Of a stretch of 64,000 nt of DNA, positions 46,471 to 59,960 are shown in pieces. The stretch is from Rhyacichthys aspro (taxonomy: Eukaryota; Chordata; Actinopteri; Gobiiformes; Rhyacichthyidae). Location of the stretch: NCBI GenBank assembly GCA_036850595.1, contig CM072168.1, forward strand, positions 18,095,982 to 18,159,981, read 5' to 3'. The position numbers and the translations under genes were made by a program. Under the pieces are notes generated by a model. That model had not been told where the DNA came from. It ran no database searches and worked only from the letters and a program-made list of their open reading frames with translations. Positions within the stretch are counted from its first letter, which is position 1. Each line of letters opens with the position of its first letter.

Positions 46471-46902
46471 TTCTTCTTCTTCTTCTTCTTTTCTTCTTCT
46501 TCTGTTTCTTCAGCTTCTTTTTCTTCTCCTGTCTCTCCTGGTTCTTCGGCTTCTTGGCTTCTGTTCTTCTTCTTCTTTTCTTCTTCTTCTGCTTCTTTTC
46601 TTCTTCTTCTGCTTCTTTTCTTCTTCTTCTTCTTCTTCTTCTTCTTCTTCTTCTTCTTCTTCTTTTGCTTCTGTTCTTCTTTTCTTCTTCTTCTGCTTCT
46701 TCTTCTTCTTCTGGTTCTTCGGCTTCTGTTCTTCTTCTTTTCTTCTTCTTCTGCTTCTTTTCTTCTTCTGCTTCTCCTGGTTCTTCGGCTTCTGTTCTTC
46801 TTCTTTTCTTCTTCTTCTTCTGCTACTTTTCTTCTTCTGATTCTTCTTTTTTTCTTCTTCTTCTTCTTCTTCTGCTTCTTCTTCTTCTGCTTCTTCTTCT
46901 TC
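46471..46902 (+). repeat. TTC/GAA compound microsatellite, about 430 bp
   Basis: Almost every base is T or C, in TTC units with CTG, GGTTC and TTTTC interruptions. A higher-order block (GGTTCTTCGGCTTCTG then TTCTTCTTTTC) recurs near 46530, 46710 and 46776. The long Phe/Ser/Leu frames on the plus strand and the Lys/Arg/Glu frame on the minus strand are consequences of the repeat, not genes. Long GAA/TTC tracts can form triplex DNA. Confidence 0.95.
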
Positions 46903-49900
46903 AAATCAAAGCACCCAGCTGTACTACTGTTGAGTAGTACTGTTTACTCTACCCAACCCAGTGAGCTGACCCTGACAGATGGACACTACTGACCAACAGC
47001 TGATTGAATTGTACAGTCCATGTATCGTCAGAAAAGTCGGGGTCACTATTTGGTCGACACGCCTGCTTTTGTGTACGTCTTCTTCCCTTTCAATGAATGT
47101 TAATCGCGTCCACATGAGCGAGATCAATAAACCATTTCACAGTATCCACACTCACATGTAATTCACTCCCAGCACTCGCCACTCACAGAGCAAATAAATG
47201 ACTGCTTATAGGCCTGTGAGGACAACAGGATGTGTCAAAAGAGCTGTCACACGTCACGTCAATGTCGCCTTGTGAATAGTTACAAAATGGCGTCATTGAT
47301 TTGGAAAGTAGCAAAGTAAAAATGGCAATTAGAGCAAACACTTTTTCAAATTAGCTTCCGCCACTCACAGAAAGATGGCCTGATAATTTTGTTTTTCAAC
47401 GTAAGACACCAATAATATAGTTAGCATTATTACCATAAAGTGTACATTTAAAAATCATTAAAGGTTTTCATTTGATACTAATACTATTACTCCATTCCCA
47501 GTAGTATCAGAGCCTGTTGTAGTTTTTTTTTTGCAGCTCTGTCCATCAGCTGTGGATGAGTGACAACAACAAAAGAGATGCCTATGATACTCAAACAGAG
47601 GCTTTATTCTGAGTTAGACATGTTGATGGATTTCAATATAAGCTTGTTTGGTGAGTGATGTCTGGATGAGGAAATCCCATGAAAGCTTTCAAAGTTTAGC
47701 CAAACACATAAAAAAAAAAAAAATGCACAATAATTTTGTAGTGTTACTGTAGCATCATCTCGTCAGTGTTTAGAGTCGTTACTCTACTGGAGGCTCTCAG
47801 TTCTACTTATCCGCTGTGTTGTTTACCATGAAGGTAGATGGTGCAGGAAAGCTAAAAGGTTTTGTGTGCTACTTTTTTCTATTATGTTGTGAGAAGTACA
47901 TTTTACCTGAATGGATTTTTTGCAGTTTTAACAATGTGTTTGCTCGTGGTGAGAAGCAGATCTCAGCTTTACAGTCTTGGATAAGGAATATATGTCCAAT
48001 TGTTTAAGCTGGTGTGGCCTAAATACACTCATATACAAAGCAGTTGAATGTTAAGCCTCCTGCTAATGTTCTCCACCCACTCACGGACAGCACACACATA
48101 ATCAGACACCAATTATATTATCTATGAGTTCTCCAAAATGTGCACGCAGCTTATGTTTTTTCATAAAAGACATTTTGTGTTATTTTCCAGTTCCACGAAA
48201 TAAACGACCATAAATCTGCAGGTGACTTTTTGACCTACAGAATGTGGAAGGACTGGTTTAGCTCTCACCACTTTTACTCTATCTATTTATATCTATTCGG
48301 CAAATATATGAGTATCTTATAAAAGTAATATCTCTGAGAGGCAGACAAAGGTCAAAGAAAGGTGAATTGAAATTGCTGTGCTTTTTCTGTTTATCTTTTT
48401 TTCTACATTAGTTCTACAGAGGCACTGCAGAGGGCCATTTTACTCTAAAACTATGGGCGATATACTGAGATAATATGATGTTTTGGGCCGTTAATGATTC
48501 CTCTGCATTGTACTGTCAGCTGCAGACGAGCTAACAATCAGTGTTCATCCAAGCCAGACCGAGCGAGTTGCGTCGACTCCTCGCTATCTTTGCGAGCAAT
48601 GGACCGTGAGCATCTAAAGAACAGTCAGTCCTCAAAGACCATCAACTATTGTGAGTTTCAAAGGCTTGTTTTCTCACTGTAACCAAGACATCTGCTGGAG
48701 AGAGAAAAACAGCATGCTTTCTATTCAGTGTTGCCCAGAACCACTGCATCATTACAGCCTATACACATACTGATGCTCCTCTGTCGTTTACAGCTGGAGG
48801 CAGCAAATATGTGACCACCGGTTTTGAGATAGCATTAGAGAGTGTCACATGTTCACACTCTGACTTGGAAATAGTTGCTTGACTGTATTTATATGTGTTA
48901 AATTGTGGGCTACACGTGAAACTACAAACAAATCTATTCATAGGTTGGTAATGTCACAAACACATTATTTACAGAGACATTATTTACCTTTGTTTGACCC
49001 TTTTCTGAGTAATAACTATGTCAATCTTGTTAAAGCACAGAAAGTCTTAATGCAGTGTGTAACATCAAGGAGTGATTAACTCGTAGCGTTCGTGGGCAGA
49101 GTTTAGCAGTAGGTCAATTAGTGGTTTAGCCTTCGTGCTTGTCGTCTTGTGTTAAATGTCAGTGACTACATTTTCATTTTTCAGCTGAATCCTTATAGTC
49201 TGTTGTATCCTCTGTGGCTCAAAGGTGTTTTTCTTCTTCTACACAGGCAGCGAGTACTGGCAGGCTAACTAGACGGCACTGATATAACACAACTTTATTG
49301 TTATTCTGTGTACTCTCGGTATTCTTTGTCGTCTCAAAGAGCAGCACAAGAAGATGTATTCAACGTCCACTGAGTCGTGTGGAGGGACAGGCAGGTCTTG
49401 TAGAAGCTAAATGCACAAAATTTGACAGGCAACAGTTATCACTAATGGCTCAAGGCATTAAACCGTTTGGAAGATGGACTAGTGTCAGGTCTGGGGGACA
49501 GGCTCATTTTGTGTCTACGTCTTCCCCTTGAGCACGGACAAATCATTAGACCTAACACATTTTCTTCCGTGACTCTAGGTGAGCTTACACATGGAAACTG
49601 AAGTCTTTGTGTAGTTTTTGAATTTCACTGTGTCCAAGTTAAGAAAAAAAAACACTTGAATTCACCCTTAAAATGGATTTATTTGAATAGAAAATCAAAA
49701 TAGCGTTAAAATCTGTTCCAAGGACACGATGAAAAGCTTATTTCTGAAAATACACTTGCTTGGTAATAGCTTTAAACTATGGGAGAAATGACTCTGTAAT
49801 GTGCCATTTTTTAGAGCTACAGCTTTTTCATTGCATTAAGAAAGTGTTTTATTCTCCAAACCTGAAACTTAACCACTGGCTTTTGCTGTCTTTATCAAAG

Positions 49901-51228
49901 CACTCAAACTAAATATGAAGTGAAGAGGAGGACTTCAGGTTCCCAAAGTAAAGAGTCAAATAAACACTGCACCTGTTCCTATGTCATGCGTGACTATATC
50001 CATCCCTGTTGTTCACTCTAACCTTCTCACACGACCTTTATTGATATATGTGCATTACTTTGAATTCACTGCCTTGTTCTAATACATCAAATATGACAGT
50101 CAAGAGCTGTTAAAATGTCAGGCATCACATTAGACCGACTGCTAAACGTGCTTGGATTCGGTTCAAAGGCTTGACACTGTTTTCTCAGAACAAACCATGG
50201 ATCTAAGATAACATATGCCATTTTAAAACACAAAAACAGCTCAGATACAATGCATGATTATCTCCAAGTCGATCCGTGATGCAAACTTGTTTTTGAATCA
50301 CATTTTTCTAAAGAATTCTGTCATTGCAAGTGTCTACTCTGACCTTCCCCTGTTGTTTACGCACTCCGCATATACGTCAAATGCTTTAGTTTTCTTTGTG
50401 TTTGTTCTCCTGAGAAATTACTTTTTGATTTACCATTGAGATTGAAAGTACTGCTCCAAAACAGACAGGTCAAAGATGATAATTGGCCATCAGTGTCAGG
50501 GATAACAAGGGAATATGCACAATAAATGCCTAACAGAACATAAAATAAGGGTTAAAGGGCAGCCTCTGATCCATTTGCATTTAATCGTCTTTTCTCGCGG
50601 CGCCTTGATGCGACTGGCACACAGCAACTCATTCATAAACGGAGCTGTATCTCTCTTGGATCAAAGCACATGGTCTCGACTGACCTTCAGCACACTCAGC
50701 ACGCCCAAAATAGCTCCTTCATCTGGCTTCAGTCAGGGTGAAATGAAAGACTTTGGCGGCACAGGATGCCCTTTTCAATTACAAACTATGGATCATCTGG
50801 AGGGGATGGAGTCCTTTAATACACTGGATGTGAAGTGTCCCGGTTAATCCTCCTAAACACTACAAGTTCTCATACAACAAATGCATTTTAAAGTGCTTTA
50901 GAGATGTACTTATCAGCATACAGTAAACAAAGTGGTGATTGAAAGTTGGTAAGTAAAGCCCTGCCTAAAGTCTAATTCACTTCACTGAACTGTCACCTTT
51001 TAAAATCACATCATTTCTTCTCTTTATTTGGTGCAGTAGAGTTAAATTTAGTTGCTCAAAGCAAACAGTAGAAGCAGATACTGGACACAATGGATGAAAT
51101 GAAAGTCTGATAACAGATTCTGTTACAGCAGCTTCAACAACAACAACATATCTTTACTGCATCACATTTTATTGCTTTGTAATCAATTGCAATTGGATTT
51201 CAAACAATAGGTTTTCACCAAATTTGGG
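46903..51228. other. Non-coding stretch, no gene recognised
   Basis: Ordinary AT-rich sequence with a 13-base poly-A run near 47710. No exon, RNA gene or mobile element was recognised. The 110-codon frame at 50515-50847 has no family signature. Confidence 0.5.
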
Positions 51229-51446
51229 CGACAGTGGCTCAGGAGGTAACGTGGGGTGTCCAATAATCCTAAAGTTGACGTTTCAATCCTAGTGCCTCCC
51301 AGTCACATGACCAAGACTTTGAACCCTAGCTTACGTCCAGTGTCTGTGGCGCTGTATGAATATGTGTGTGTTTGTGAAAGTGAATCATGTAATCACTGTA
51401 AAGCCCAAAGTGCTGGTAGAAAAGAGCTGTGTAAATGCAGCCATTT
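51229..51446 (+). mobile_element. tRNA-derived SINE, plus strand
   Basis: An A-box-like AGTGGCTCAGGAGGTAACG (51232-51250) is followed by a B-box-like GTTTCAATCCT (51280-51290). Next comes a body with TGACCAAGACTTTGAACCC, TGTATGAATATGTGTGTG and AGAAAAGAGCTGTGTAAATG, ending GCAGCCATTT. This order matches a common fish SINE type whose 3' end reads AAAAGCGCTATATAAGTGCA...CCATTT. The copy is diverged. Target duplications were not resolved. Confidence 0.7.
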
Positions 51447-54400
51447 GCAGCAAATTTTCCAATTGTGCTCATCCAACATTAAGGATAATACGACCATATT
51501 TATTACTCAAACATAATCTCGAGTCTCCTTTCATATTTAAATTATCTGCTGGCCTGTTCTTAAGGTAATCTATAGTAACCACTCAATAGGTCTTTTAATA
51601 CACAAGGTTTAGAAATAGGAAGCTACACAGTGATTAACTGGGAGCACCGTTGCCATTATTTTACTGCAGGAATGACAGGCTTTACACTAATAACAACATC
51701 ACATTATTAACTTGTTTTGCTGAATCACTGAGTATTTTGCAGTTAAATCACAGTTTAGAGGTGCATTTTGATGAAATGTTATGTGTTTATTTTGTTTTCT
51801 CCTTGATAAAAACACTGTTAAATATTTAAAAAGCGCTACTGTAGTAATTTAAAGCACCTTTATTGTTTGCTCACTGCAGGATTTAGGGTTCAGTGGCTAG
51901 TTGCAGCTGCAGAAATGTGACATACTATCAATCTTTTGATCCAAAACATGGTTGACACTCACCAGGGTTGGGTTAGTATGCTGTATGTATTCTGTACGTT
52001 TTTCAGGATAAGGCATGTTCTGTGATATGTTGCTGAAAAACCTCGACCCCGGACGACAGCACACACAGTCAGCACTATAGCCCCGAACAGCTGACCTATT
52101 CATTTCATCCCCCGTTCACGTTCAGCTGGACTGAGGGGCCACACACATCTACAGATAACAGCGGGACAGAGATTCAACTTCAACCTTTGACAGAGATATT
52201 ACAGAAAGGAGAGTGGAGAGGTTCCTTTGTTCCTAAAGTACCAGTATTGAAGGATGCAGGCTGAAATGCAGAGGTGGATGAAGCCAAGTGCAGACGAACT
52301 ACTTTTAAGGGTCATTTTTGTCTCATTGTCTCAGTCAGATACGTCTGAGGCTGAAGCTTTCAAAACACAAGATGCATTATATCTATAGAAAAGACATACC
52401 TTCATGCCATTAACATACATTCCCATTAATGTATCCCTCCTTTCTTTACATTATTGGGACTGAATGTCAGAGAGAACCGCCTTTATTAGTCTCAGCTCAT
52501 ATTGGTAACAGCACATTCTCATTCCAGCAACTGTTATTTTTACTTGATCACATTTACCTTTTAGCAATTGTACTTTTTGGACGATAGAAATGTCCCTAAC
52601 AGTGCACCATAACTGTATACTGTATGATATTCTCTCCTGTGCACACATCTATTCTTTATCTTATACTGGGAGAAACCTCAAATCCAGACTTTTTTTGATT
52701 TGATGGTATTTCCACGTGAGCTGGTAAAGTGGCAGCTATAGGTTACCCGTTCATTTAGCATAAAGGGGGCGTATTAAAAGGCATGACTGCTCTTGAATCT
52801 CCTGCTGAGCTGAGAACGGACGGCACAGTAAAAGTTGTACAAAGCACTCCTTTGAAAAAAGTACATAGAGGAAGTTTCAAGGATAGAAATAGAAATGTAC
52901 TGAATACTTTCACTTTATTTCAGTGCATTATACAGTTACATACCTTTTATTCAACTCGGCGTGTTGCTTTAAGCACAATAGTGAAAAGGGAAGTTCGTGA
53001 AGTCTAACACATTAAGTAGACCATGCATTTAAAAACATTGCGTTCCTTTGAAAGTGGCTGCAGTGTGAAGGTAATTTTTCTCTCATTCACTGCTCACACT
53101 TGTAAGGTCAAATGTTGTGGACCTGTTGAAAGCATGAAAAAGTAACACACTGAACTATGAGGCTCTTTTGTACTTTCTGTTGCAAGAAAACAAACTTTAA
53201 TTTGGTGTGCTTTTAATTGACTGATTATAAAAAGGCAGCTGTGCTAATGTGGAGACAGCTGTTAATGGTATTTGTCAAAGTCACTAAGGTTTGGGTTTTA
53301 TTTTTTTATTAAATATCTGCAGATTATCAGCTCCTCATCATTTCTGAAAGCTGTGCTCATTTTTGTTTCTTCTTTGTCTGGATAGGAATGATATTTTTGT
53401 CCATGTTTATGGCAGATAGCTACTTGCCTATGTGTATTATAACATTAGATTGTAGCACAGGGGCAGGTTTGTTTATTACCGCTTTAAGCCTTTACTAGTT
53501 CTTCTGACTTGACTTAAGTCTCTACACAAATGTCACAAAGGAAAGAGGTTTTAGCTTAAAAATGATTTCACATCAATAAATACATCTTTCCTGATTAAAT
53601 TTCAAGACGTATTAAGGTATAAAATTAGCATTGATCACAATATATTTCACCCTGTAGTGCTGTCATTATCCTGCATCACATTGTTTACCTTCTTAAGCCA
53701 ACTTTTCCCATTTTTCTGACTGAAAAAGCTTGATAAACTAGATAAACAGTGAAGTTCTAGACATTTTTTATACACAGGACAACGTGGGCTACCAGAATAT
53801 ATGAGTCATGTGTTGTGTTTATGTCTCAATGCAAATGGCTCTGTGGATATATACCGCAGGAATATTTTAGAAGAGTGAAGGCTTTCAATGTCAATTAAGT
53901 CAAGAGTCAAGCACTCAGCCTCGCAGCTAGACGGGATTTAAGGCACCATTACATGTGATTGTTTAAGCTAATGATGTGTCATAGTGCTGCATGATGAATA
54001 AAGCTGGTTCTGTTTCCAACCCTGGGCCTTCAGCACATCTTTAAGGTCAGTCCATTGTCACAGTTCCTGAGCGGCTTCATGCCCTCCAAACCACCACTAA
54101 AAGGTCAAGCTCTCACAACTCCTGTGGCTTAGCACTCAATTAGTTGAAAATTGCCTTTTGTCTGCTGGGAGCAGGTGATAATTGCTGCAGGTCACAAGTG
54201 ATAATTGCCAGCGAAGCCCTCTGAGTCAGTCCCTATTAAAAGGAGTTATTTAAATCACATCACCTTTGGGTTGCTTCTCCGTGTTATGCTCATCTTTAAT
54301 TGGGGAGCAGATTTATGAAACTTTCCCCAGCGCTGGATAAACCCAGACCTACAGTACAGTAATGAAACTGAAGCAATCGGGAGCAAAGAGGAACCTTAAA

Positions 54401-57400
54401 AAAACACTATTAGGACAAAGTGGACAATGTGTCTGCCCGATGACCTTTTCACTGCAAATCCCCGAAGTGCCTTCATTATTTTACCTCATCAAAAACTTTC
54501 CATTACAGTAACTGTTTAAGAAGTTGTTGAAGTGTGCCGACTGAAGCGAGCAAAAAGGAGGAAGTCGATTTTTTGGTAATGAGTGGGATGATTTGTCAGA
54601 AGTCTTCATCTTTTCGCACTCGTCTTGAAGGTTTTGAAGAGGGCTGCGGCCCAATTACAAACTTCTATAGTGGTACTTAAAGCAAAACTTCAGAGCAGTT
54701 AATAAGCAAGATAACGGCATCAAAGAGTGAGGTGGCAATAAGTGTTGGGAAATGAAACCAGCACTTAACATGAGATTTCATAAAATGGTTTGTCACTGAA
54801 TTGATATAACACTTTGGAATTATAAAGCAGATTAGTAGACTTTGAACTGCTAAATCACCTGTAACTATAATTTGACCATTCTCCACTCGTGTAAACTACA
54901 AATTCATGTCCAATAAAACAGAACAGGGGACACAAAGAGGAAAAAAAAGTGTGATTAACAACCACAGAAGCTCTCTCTGACAACTCCAAGAGCCACAATG
55001 CACAGAAGCTTTCAGACCAAATGTATTTCAGGAGTAAAAATAGACTCTGGAAGAACATTTACCACAGTCTGCAAGAAAAAACACTTCATACGTAACTACT
55101 ACAGTATGTAACGCTTTCACCTTGGGCTATTTAGTATTTAGTATTAATCGTTTCGTATTTATGGTGGCTATTATGACCCCAGTTTGCCACATTATTATTA
55201 TACACACATACTTTCTATACATAAATACACACAGTACATAAATACATACATTGAGTGATTTTTGGCATTTGAAGTAATAAGTTGCAAAGTATATTCTTTA
55301 GCGCTAAGAGACTAGAATAAACCCAGGCGACCACGGATTTCTACCATACACTAAGTCACATTTGTTGCTCATATTTCATTTTTTTAAGTACACACACACA
55401 TTGGATTGCAAAATATTTGGGATACAGCTTAAAACAAAGTCAGTAATTCATTGAAAACTGCAAACATTTACACAAACGCACATCTATGAACATGGGCCAT
55501 TTGGAGAACTTTACCATTTAAAAAAACCACTTAATAGTGCTACATTAGAGAGTGTATCTAGGCATTCCCAGTGAAAACAGCAGAACACAGTGTTTAATGG
55601 TAAAACAGGTGCAATAAAAAGCCAGTCATCAAAGCCATTAAATGTGTTGAACAACTTTGGAAGTCATTTTGTTTGGGGCAGAACTCCTGGGACAGTGGCA
55701 GGTAAGTCTTTTCTAATTACCTCAGTTCTAAAACAGAACATCTAATCTGTGCTAAAGAACAGAACAGAGGGAACTATTGACCACTATGAAGTTTCTCTAT
55801 AAACTGTGTGGCTTTTGTCCCAGAACAAGGCCTTAAAATATATTTACTGTTGGAATGATTTCCCAGAATAGAACAGCAAAGAACTGGCTTTGATCCCAGA
55901 AAAAGTCAACCCAGTTTGTCTTAAATGGATTACAAGTAGTATTTTTCAGTCATTTGATATAACAATCTTTATAATATGCCAAAGATGTCAATGGTAAAAA
56001 GTAAACTCTGCAGTTTAGACGTAAAATGGCCGTAAAGCAACCGTTTATTTTTATTTTCATTGGAACTATTAAAAGCATTCATGTTGCGATGAATTGATCG
56101 ATAATTGAGAAATAAATCTAAACTAAATCCACCTGCAGCTCTTGTGGCCCAAATGAAATATCTTGACTTATCAGCGTAAACAAATCTCCAAAGAGGTATT
56201 GATTCATTAATTGTGGCCTCAGTGAAAATCACAGTTGAGAATTACCATTTTCTGAGAGAAATGTGAAGTCTGTGAGGCAATACTGAACAAGCTAAAGAAA
56301 TGTTGAGCTGTCAAGGCAATATCTGCAGATGCAATAAAAAGTGTTGAATAACCCGGGCCACAATGTAGAGAAGACTTTGAATATACAATGTAATGTAAGT
56401 TCAAGAATTATTATTGCTTATATTTTCCGTGCACTTGGCTGATTGGGGTGAGAAACCTTTTTGACACTGCTTCAAACTGAGTGTGTTCGAATCAAATGAA
56501 GACACATAGTTAATAATTCATGGAAAACTGCAAACCTTGGACTTCCTTACTTTCTCTCAGAGTGTGTTTGGGCAGCAGTGCTTGAAGTTAGTGAAGTTTT
56601 AGGAAGACAGAGGTCAGGACTGAGGTCGTGAAGGCTCCTTTTTCTCTACAAGGCACCAGAGCACGACCAGAAGACAGAAAATATGTCAACTTTACTGGAA
56701 AGATAAGTGAATGTGAAGCAGTTGATCAAATATTTAAAAGCCTTAGGACCTTCATTTGTTAAAAGTCGTTTACCTGAGTTTATCACTGTTGCATTTAGTT
56801 TTTCCGTTGAATCATCCTAAAGCTTATTGTAACAGGAATTGTATGTGAAAAAATGACACCTTAAGATGGGATCCAGTCTTTATAATTAAGGATTTTAATA
56901 GATGAGAGGATTTTGGCCAATCACAGCTCACTTCAGGTAAAAAGGAGCGCTCCCATTGGTCGACACTGATGTCAACAAAGAAGGAACAAGGACATAAACC
57001 AAGGAAATGGGTTATTCTGTTGAAAATAGGTCTTATTTTACAGAGAAACAGCTCAAAAAAAGAAATAAAATAGAGAAACGGGAGCAAATGAAACAAGAAT
57101 AAATGTTGGCAAAGCTTGGACACAGTGTTTAACGAGACAGAGATAATTACCTTTTTAGTTACCTTTTTTGTAAATAAAAGAAGCAGAAAAAGTTACTACG
57201 CTGCTGTTGAGGGATAGTAGCGGTGTCTGAGACCAGGACAAAAAAACTAAATCTGGTACTTGAGCTTTAAGGTATAAATAAGAGTGCCATTTAACAGCAT
57301 ATAATGACATAAAACAATTCAGCTGTGAATGCTGTAAATGAATGATTGCATTTAATCTCTCTGTACACTAATACTCAACATGCTGCATTTGTTTTATTAA

Positions 57401-57454
57401 TGATTTTTATTTGTTGAGTAAACCCTTCTCCTGCTGAGGCTCTCTTCCTTGTAG
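51447..57454. other. Non-coding stretch, no gene recognised
   Basis: AT-rich with no supportable gene. One candidate conserved block lies at 54120-54310. CA/TA-rich simple sequence occurs at 55195-55255. Confidence 0.5.
54120..54310. promoter_or_regulatory. Candidate conserved enhancer-like element with TAATTG repeats
   Basis: Four homeobox-type cores occur within about 85 bases: CTCAATTAGTTG, GTGATAATTGCTGC and GTGATAATTGCC, the last two being near-copies separated by CAGGTCACAA. Repeated GTGATAATTGC words in balanced-composition DNA are typical of developmental enhancers. Function is inferred only. Confidence 0.35.
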
Positions 57455-57490
57455 CTGCAGAACCAGCCATGCCTCAAACAGGAAGCAGTG
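57455..57490 (+). CDS. Weak candidate microexon (36 bases)
   Basis: A pyrimidine-rich tract ending CTTCCTTGTAG is followed by 36 stop-free bases and a consensus donor GTGAGT at 57491-57496. All three frames cannot be distinguished and no family matches, so this may be a chance pairing of splice-like sites. Confidence 0.12.
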
Positions 57491-59479
57491 GTGAGTGGAC
57501 GTTAATGCAACACTGCCCCCCGGTGTTTGGACCAGGCTTTGGCTCATGTTCCATCTTCTTTCCCAGCAGCGCCTCTCTCTCTTAAGTAAGACTGTCAGCC
57601 AATCTCTCGCTCATTCACTTCCTCTCTCTGTGTGTCACTCAGCCATGTCCTATTCCCTTATTCCGAGTCTGCCTCTCCTTCTGAGGCTGTCAGTCTGCTG
57701 CTCATTCACTCCCTCCAGCCTTCTCTCCTTATTTGCACACCTCACTTCTATGCTCACTCACTCGCCTGTATTTTCGCCCGATCCATCAAGCACGTCTTAG
57801 TTGCCAGGTTCGCAGCTGTCAGCGGTCCGCTCCGGTCACTATTTTTCTCTTCCAGACAAACTTTATGCTCTCTGAAGGCCACTAATGTTTTTTTTTTGTT
57901 TTTTTTTTACTTGTTTTGTAGAACCTTGTGTGGCTACTTCACTCTGCACTTCTGAGTGTTATTCGCTTTGGCCTCGAGCAATTCATTTTGTTGCAGCCAC
58001 TTGTCGCTACTACCTCTGCTTTATGGCACTATCCAGCTCTCTGACTCTTTCACACTCTTTCCATTTTATGTCTCTCTTGTTGTGCAGCAGCAATTTTCTC
58101 TTGTCCATCTCCCTCAAAATATTTCTCTCTGTGGTTTGGTACACGTCAGGCTGATGAACAACGAGAGTGTATGAAATAAGTAAAAGCATGTCAGAAGTGA
58201 TGGAGTGTTTTGTCAAAGCGTGGGTTGTCTGTATTTGTCTCATTATTGGGCAAAAAAATAGCCCTCGTTTAGCCTATTATAGTCCAAGATGGCTCTGAGA
58301 ATGCTCAACTTCAACATTTCTCCGTGGCTCATACTTAAAAAGTGTTAAAGTGTTTAGAAGACCCAGCTCGTGACAGTAGCCAGTCATATGTCACAGAAAA
58401 GTAGACATAACAACGTGATTGACGGCTGTTGTTGCCACATTCTGCTATAAGTCACTGTCACGTCTGTTGAGCACAAATGACATGGCAGCTTTGGCATCAC
58501 TTCTATAATGGAAAGAAGAAAGGGATTCTGGGAAAATACACATTTTTCTGTAAGGTGCACACAGAATACAAACACTTTTTTCCCCCCATAGGCTTACTCT
58601 TACAAGTGTATTTGTGCCTAACTAAAAAACATTTTGTATTTTTCGTCATTTCTTTCAGTCAGTCTAGAATCCCTTCCCTTAAGGCCTAAATTTGATGCTT
58701 CCTTTCACTGATTTACTGTATGTCTGTTGTTACTTCTTCTAGAAATCCAACTCAAATCAAGAGACCAGATTTAGTTTTCTGTATAGAATAGAAAGATGAT
58801 TGTGCAACTTTATTAGTCAGTATTTACGAAACAGTTCAATTCAAAAATCGTCTCTATCCAATAACTATATTTGAATCGAAGACTTAATTGTTATTGCTCA
58901 GAACAAAATGTGTTGTGTTGTTCCTAAAACAGTGACACATCCACACATTCATGCTCCAGAACACAACCCTCATCAGTAACGTGTAAAAGCAGTAGAGGAA
59001 TAAAGAACATCTGTGTCAATGTCACATGTGGAGTCCAACAAAAGAAAAAAAAACCTCTGCATCATGAGGCAGACGGATGAAATAAAGGGAATGGGTCTTC
59101 TCTAAAGGAATGCAACATGGCTGACTTTGCAGAAGAAAACTCAAATCCTGTGAGTAATGCAGGCTTCTTTTCAATTTGATTCAACATTCAAACACTGTAT
59201 CACCCTGGAACAGCAGTCCATATCCACGAAAATATGTAAAAACACACTTTTTTTTACGCACACAGAAAGTCCTTCCATTAAAATGCACTTTTACTTTACC
59301 CTGTTGTTAATCTCATATCTACCTTCTCAACAAATTAAATGCTAAGTTCCTACTAAATGCTGTAATATCTAGAGATTTTAAATTCCTCTTTCCCTCCTCT
59401 ATCTCTCACTCTCCTTCCTCTATTCTCGTCTTATCTCCTCTTCCCTCTTTCCTCTTGATCCTGTATCTCTCCTCACGGC
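57491..59479. other. Non-coding stretch, pyrimidine-rich at first
   Basis: The part at 57540-58140 is rich in CTCT/TCTC words, which creates several overlapping Leu/Ser-rich frames of about 100 codons without family features. The remainder is AT-rich with nothing recognised. Confidence 0.45.
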
Positions 59480-59960
59480 CCTGCTCTAATCTCTCCCGGT
59501 GTTCATCCCCGAGGACCTATGCAGAGCGAGAACGCTGCCATAAACCTTGGCATTCAAACCAATGCTCCTCATGAATTTTAATAGGTCCCATACAGAAGTG
59601 CGAGCAGCCAGGCAGGTGGTCTGTGGAGCGCCGCTCACACTGTCTTTCCCAGCTCCCGGCGAGGGCACGATAAAACCGCACTGACGTCACGGCCCCAAGG
59701 TTCCTCTCCGTGCGCTCGGTCGGTAGGGGCCCGGGGGAATCGAGGTTTATCGCGCCTGTTTGGGCTTATCTCTGCACCAAACCCACAGGCCAAGGTCAAT
59801 TTCATGCCTGGGAACTGGGCGCTCACGCTGCTGTGGGCAACCCAGACGCACCTCTCTGGAGACGGGTCAATAGCAGGAAAATATAAACCATAAATTGACC
59901 AAAGCAAATGGCCCGCTGCCAGAAAAGCGGTGCAGTGCAATGATCCCAGTTTTCTGTGTG
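59480..59960. promoter_or_regulatory. GC/CpG-rich block, candidate regulatory element
   Basis: About 480 bases of clearly higher GC and CpG content than its flanks, including GGGGCCCGGGGGAATCGAGG near 59730, a CRE-like TGACGTCA at 59682-59689 and a GCACGATAAAACCGC word. Overlapping minus-strand frames (59486-59940) match no family. It could be a conserved enhancer or an unannotated CpG-island promoter. Confidence 0.35.

Noticed and set aside
46342..46992. Long frames of 145-216 codons on both strands rich in Phe/Ser/Leu or Lys/Arg/Glu
   Set aside because: They are produced by the TTC/GAA microsatellite, are open in several frames at once, and have no domain.
57495..57955. Overlapping Leu/Ser-rich plus-strand frames of about 100 codons
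   Set aside because: They arise from CTCT-rich sequence, overlap in two frames, and contain no recognisable motif or splice support.
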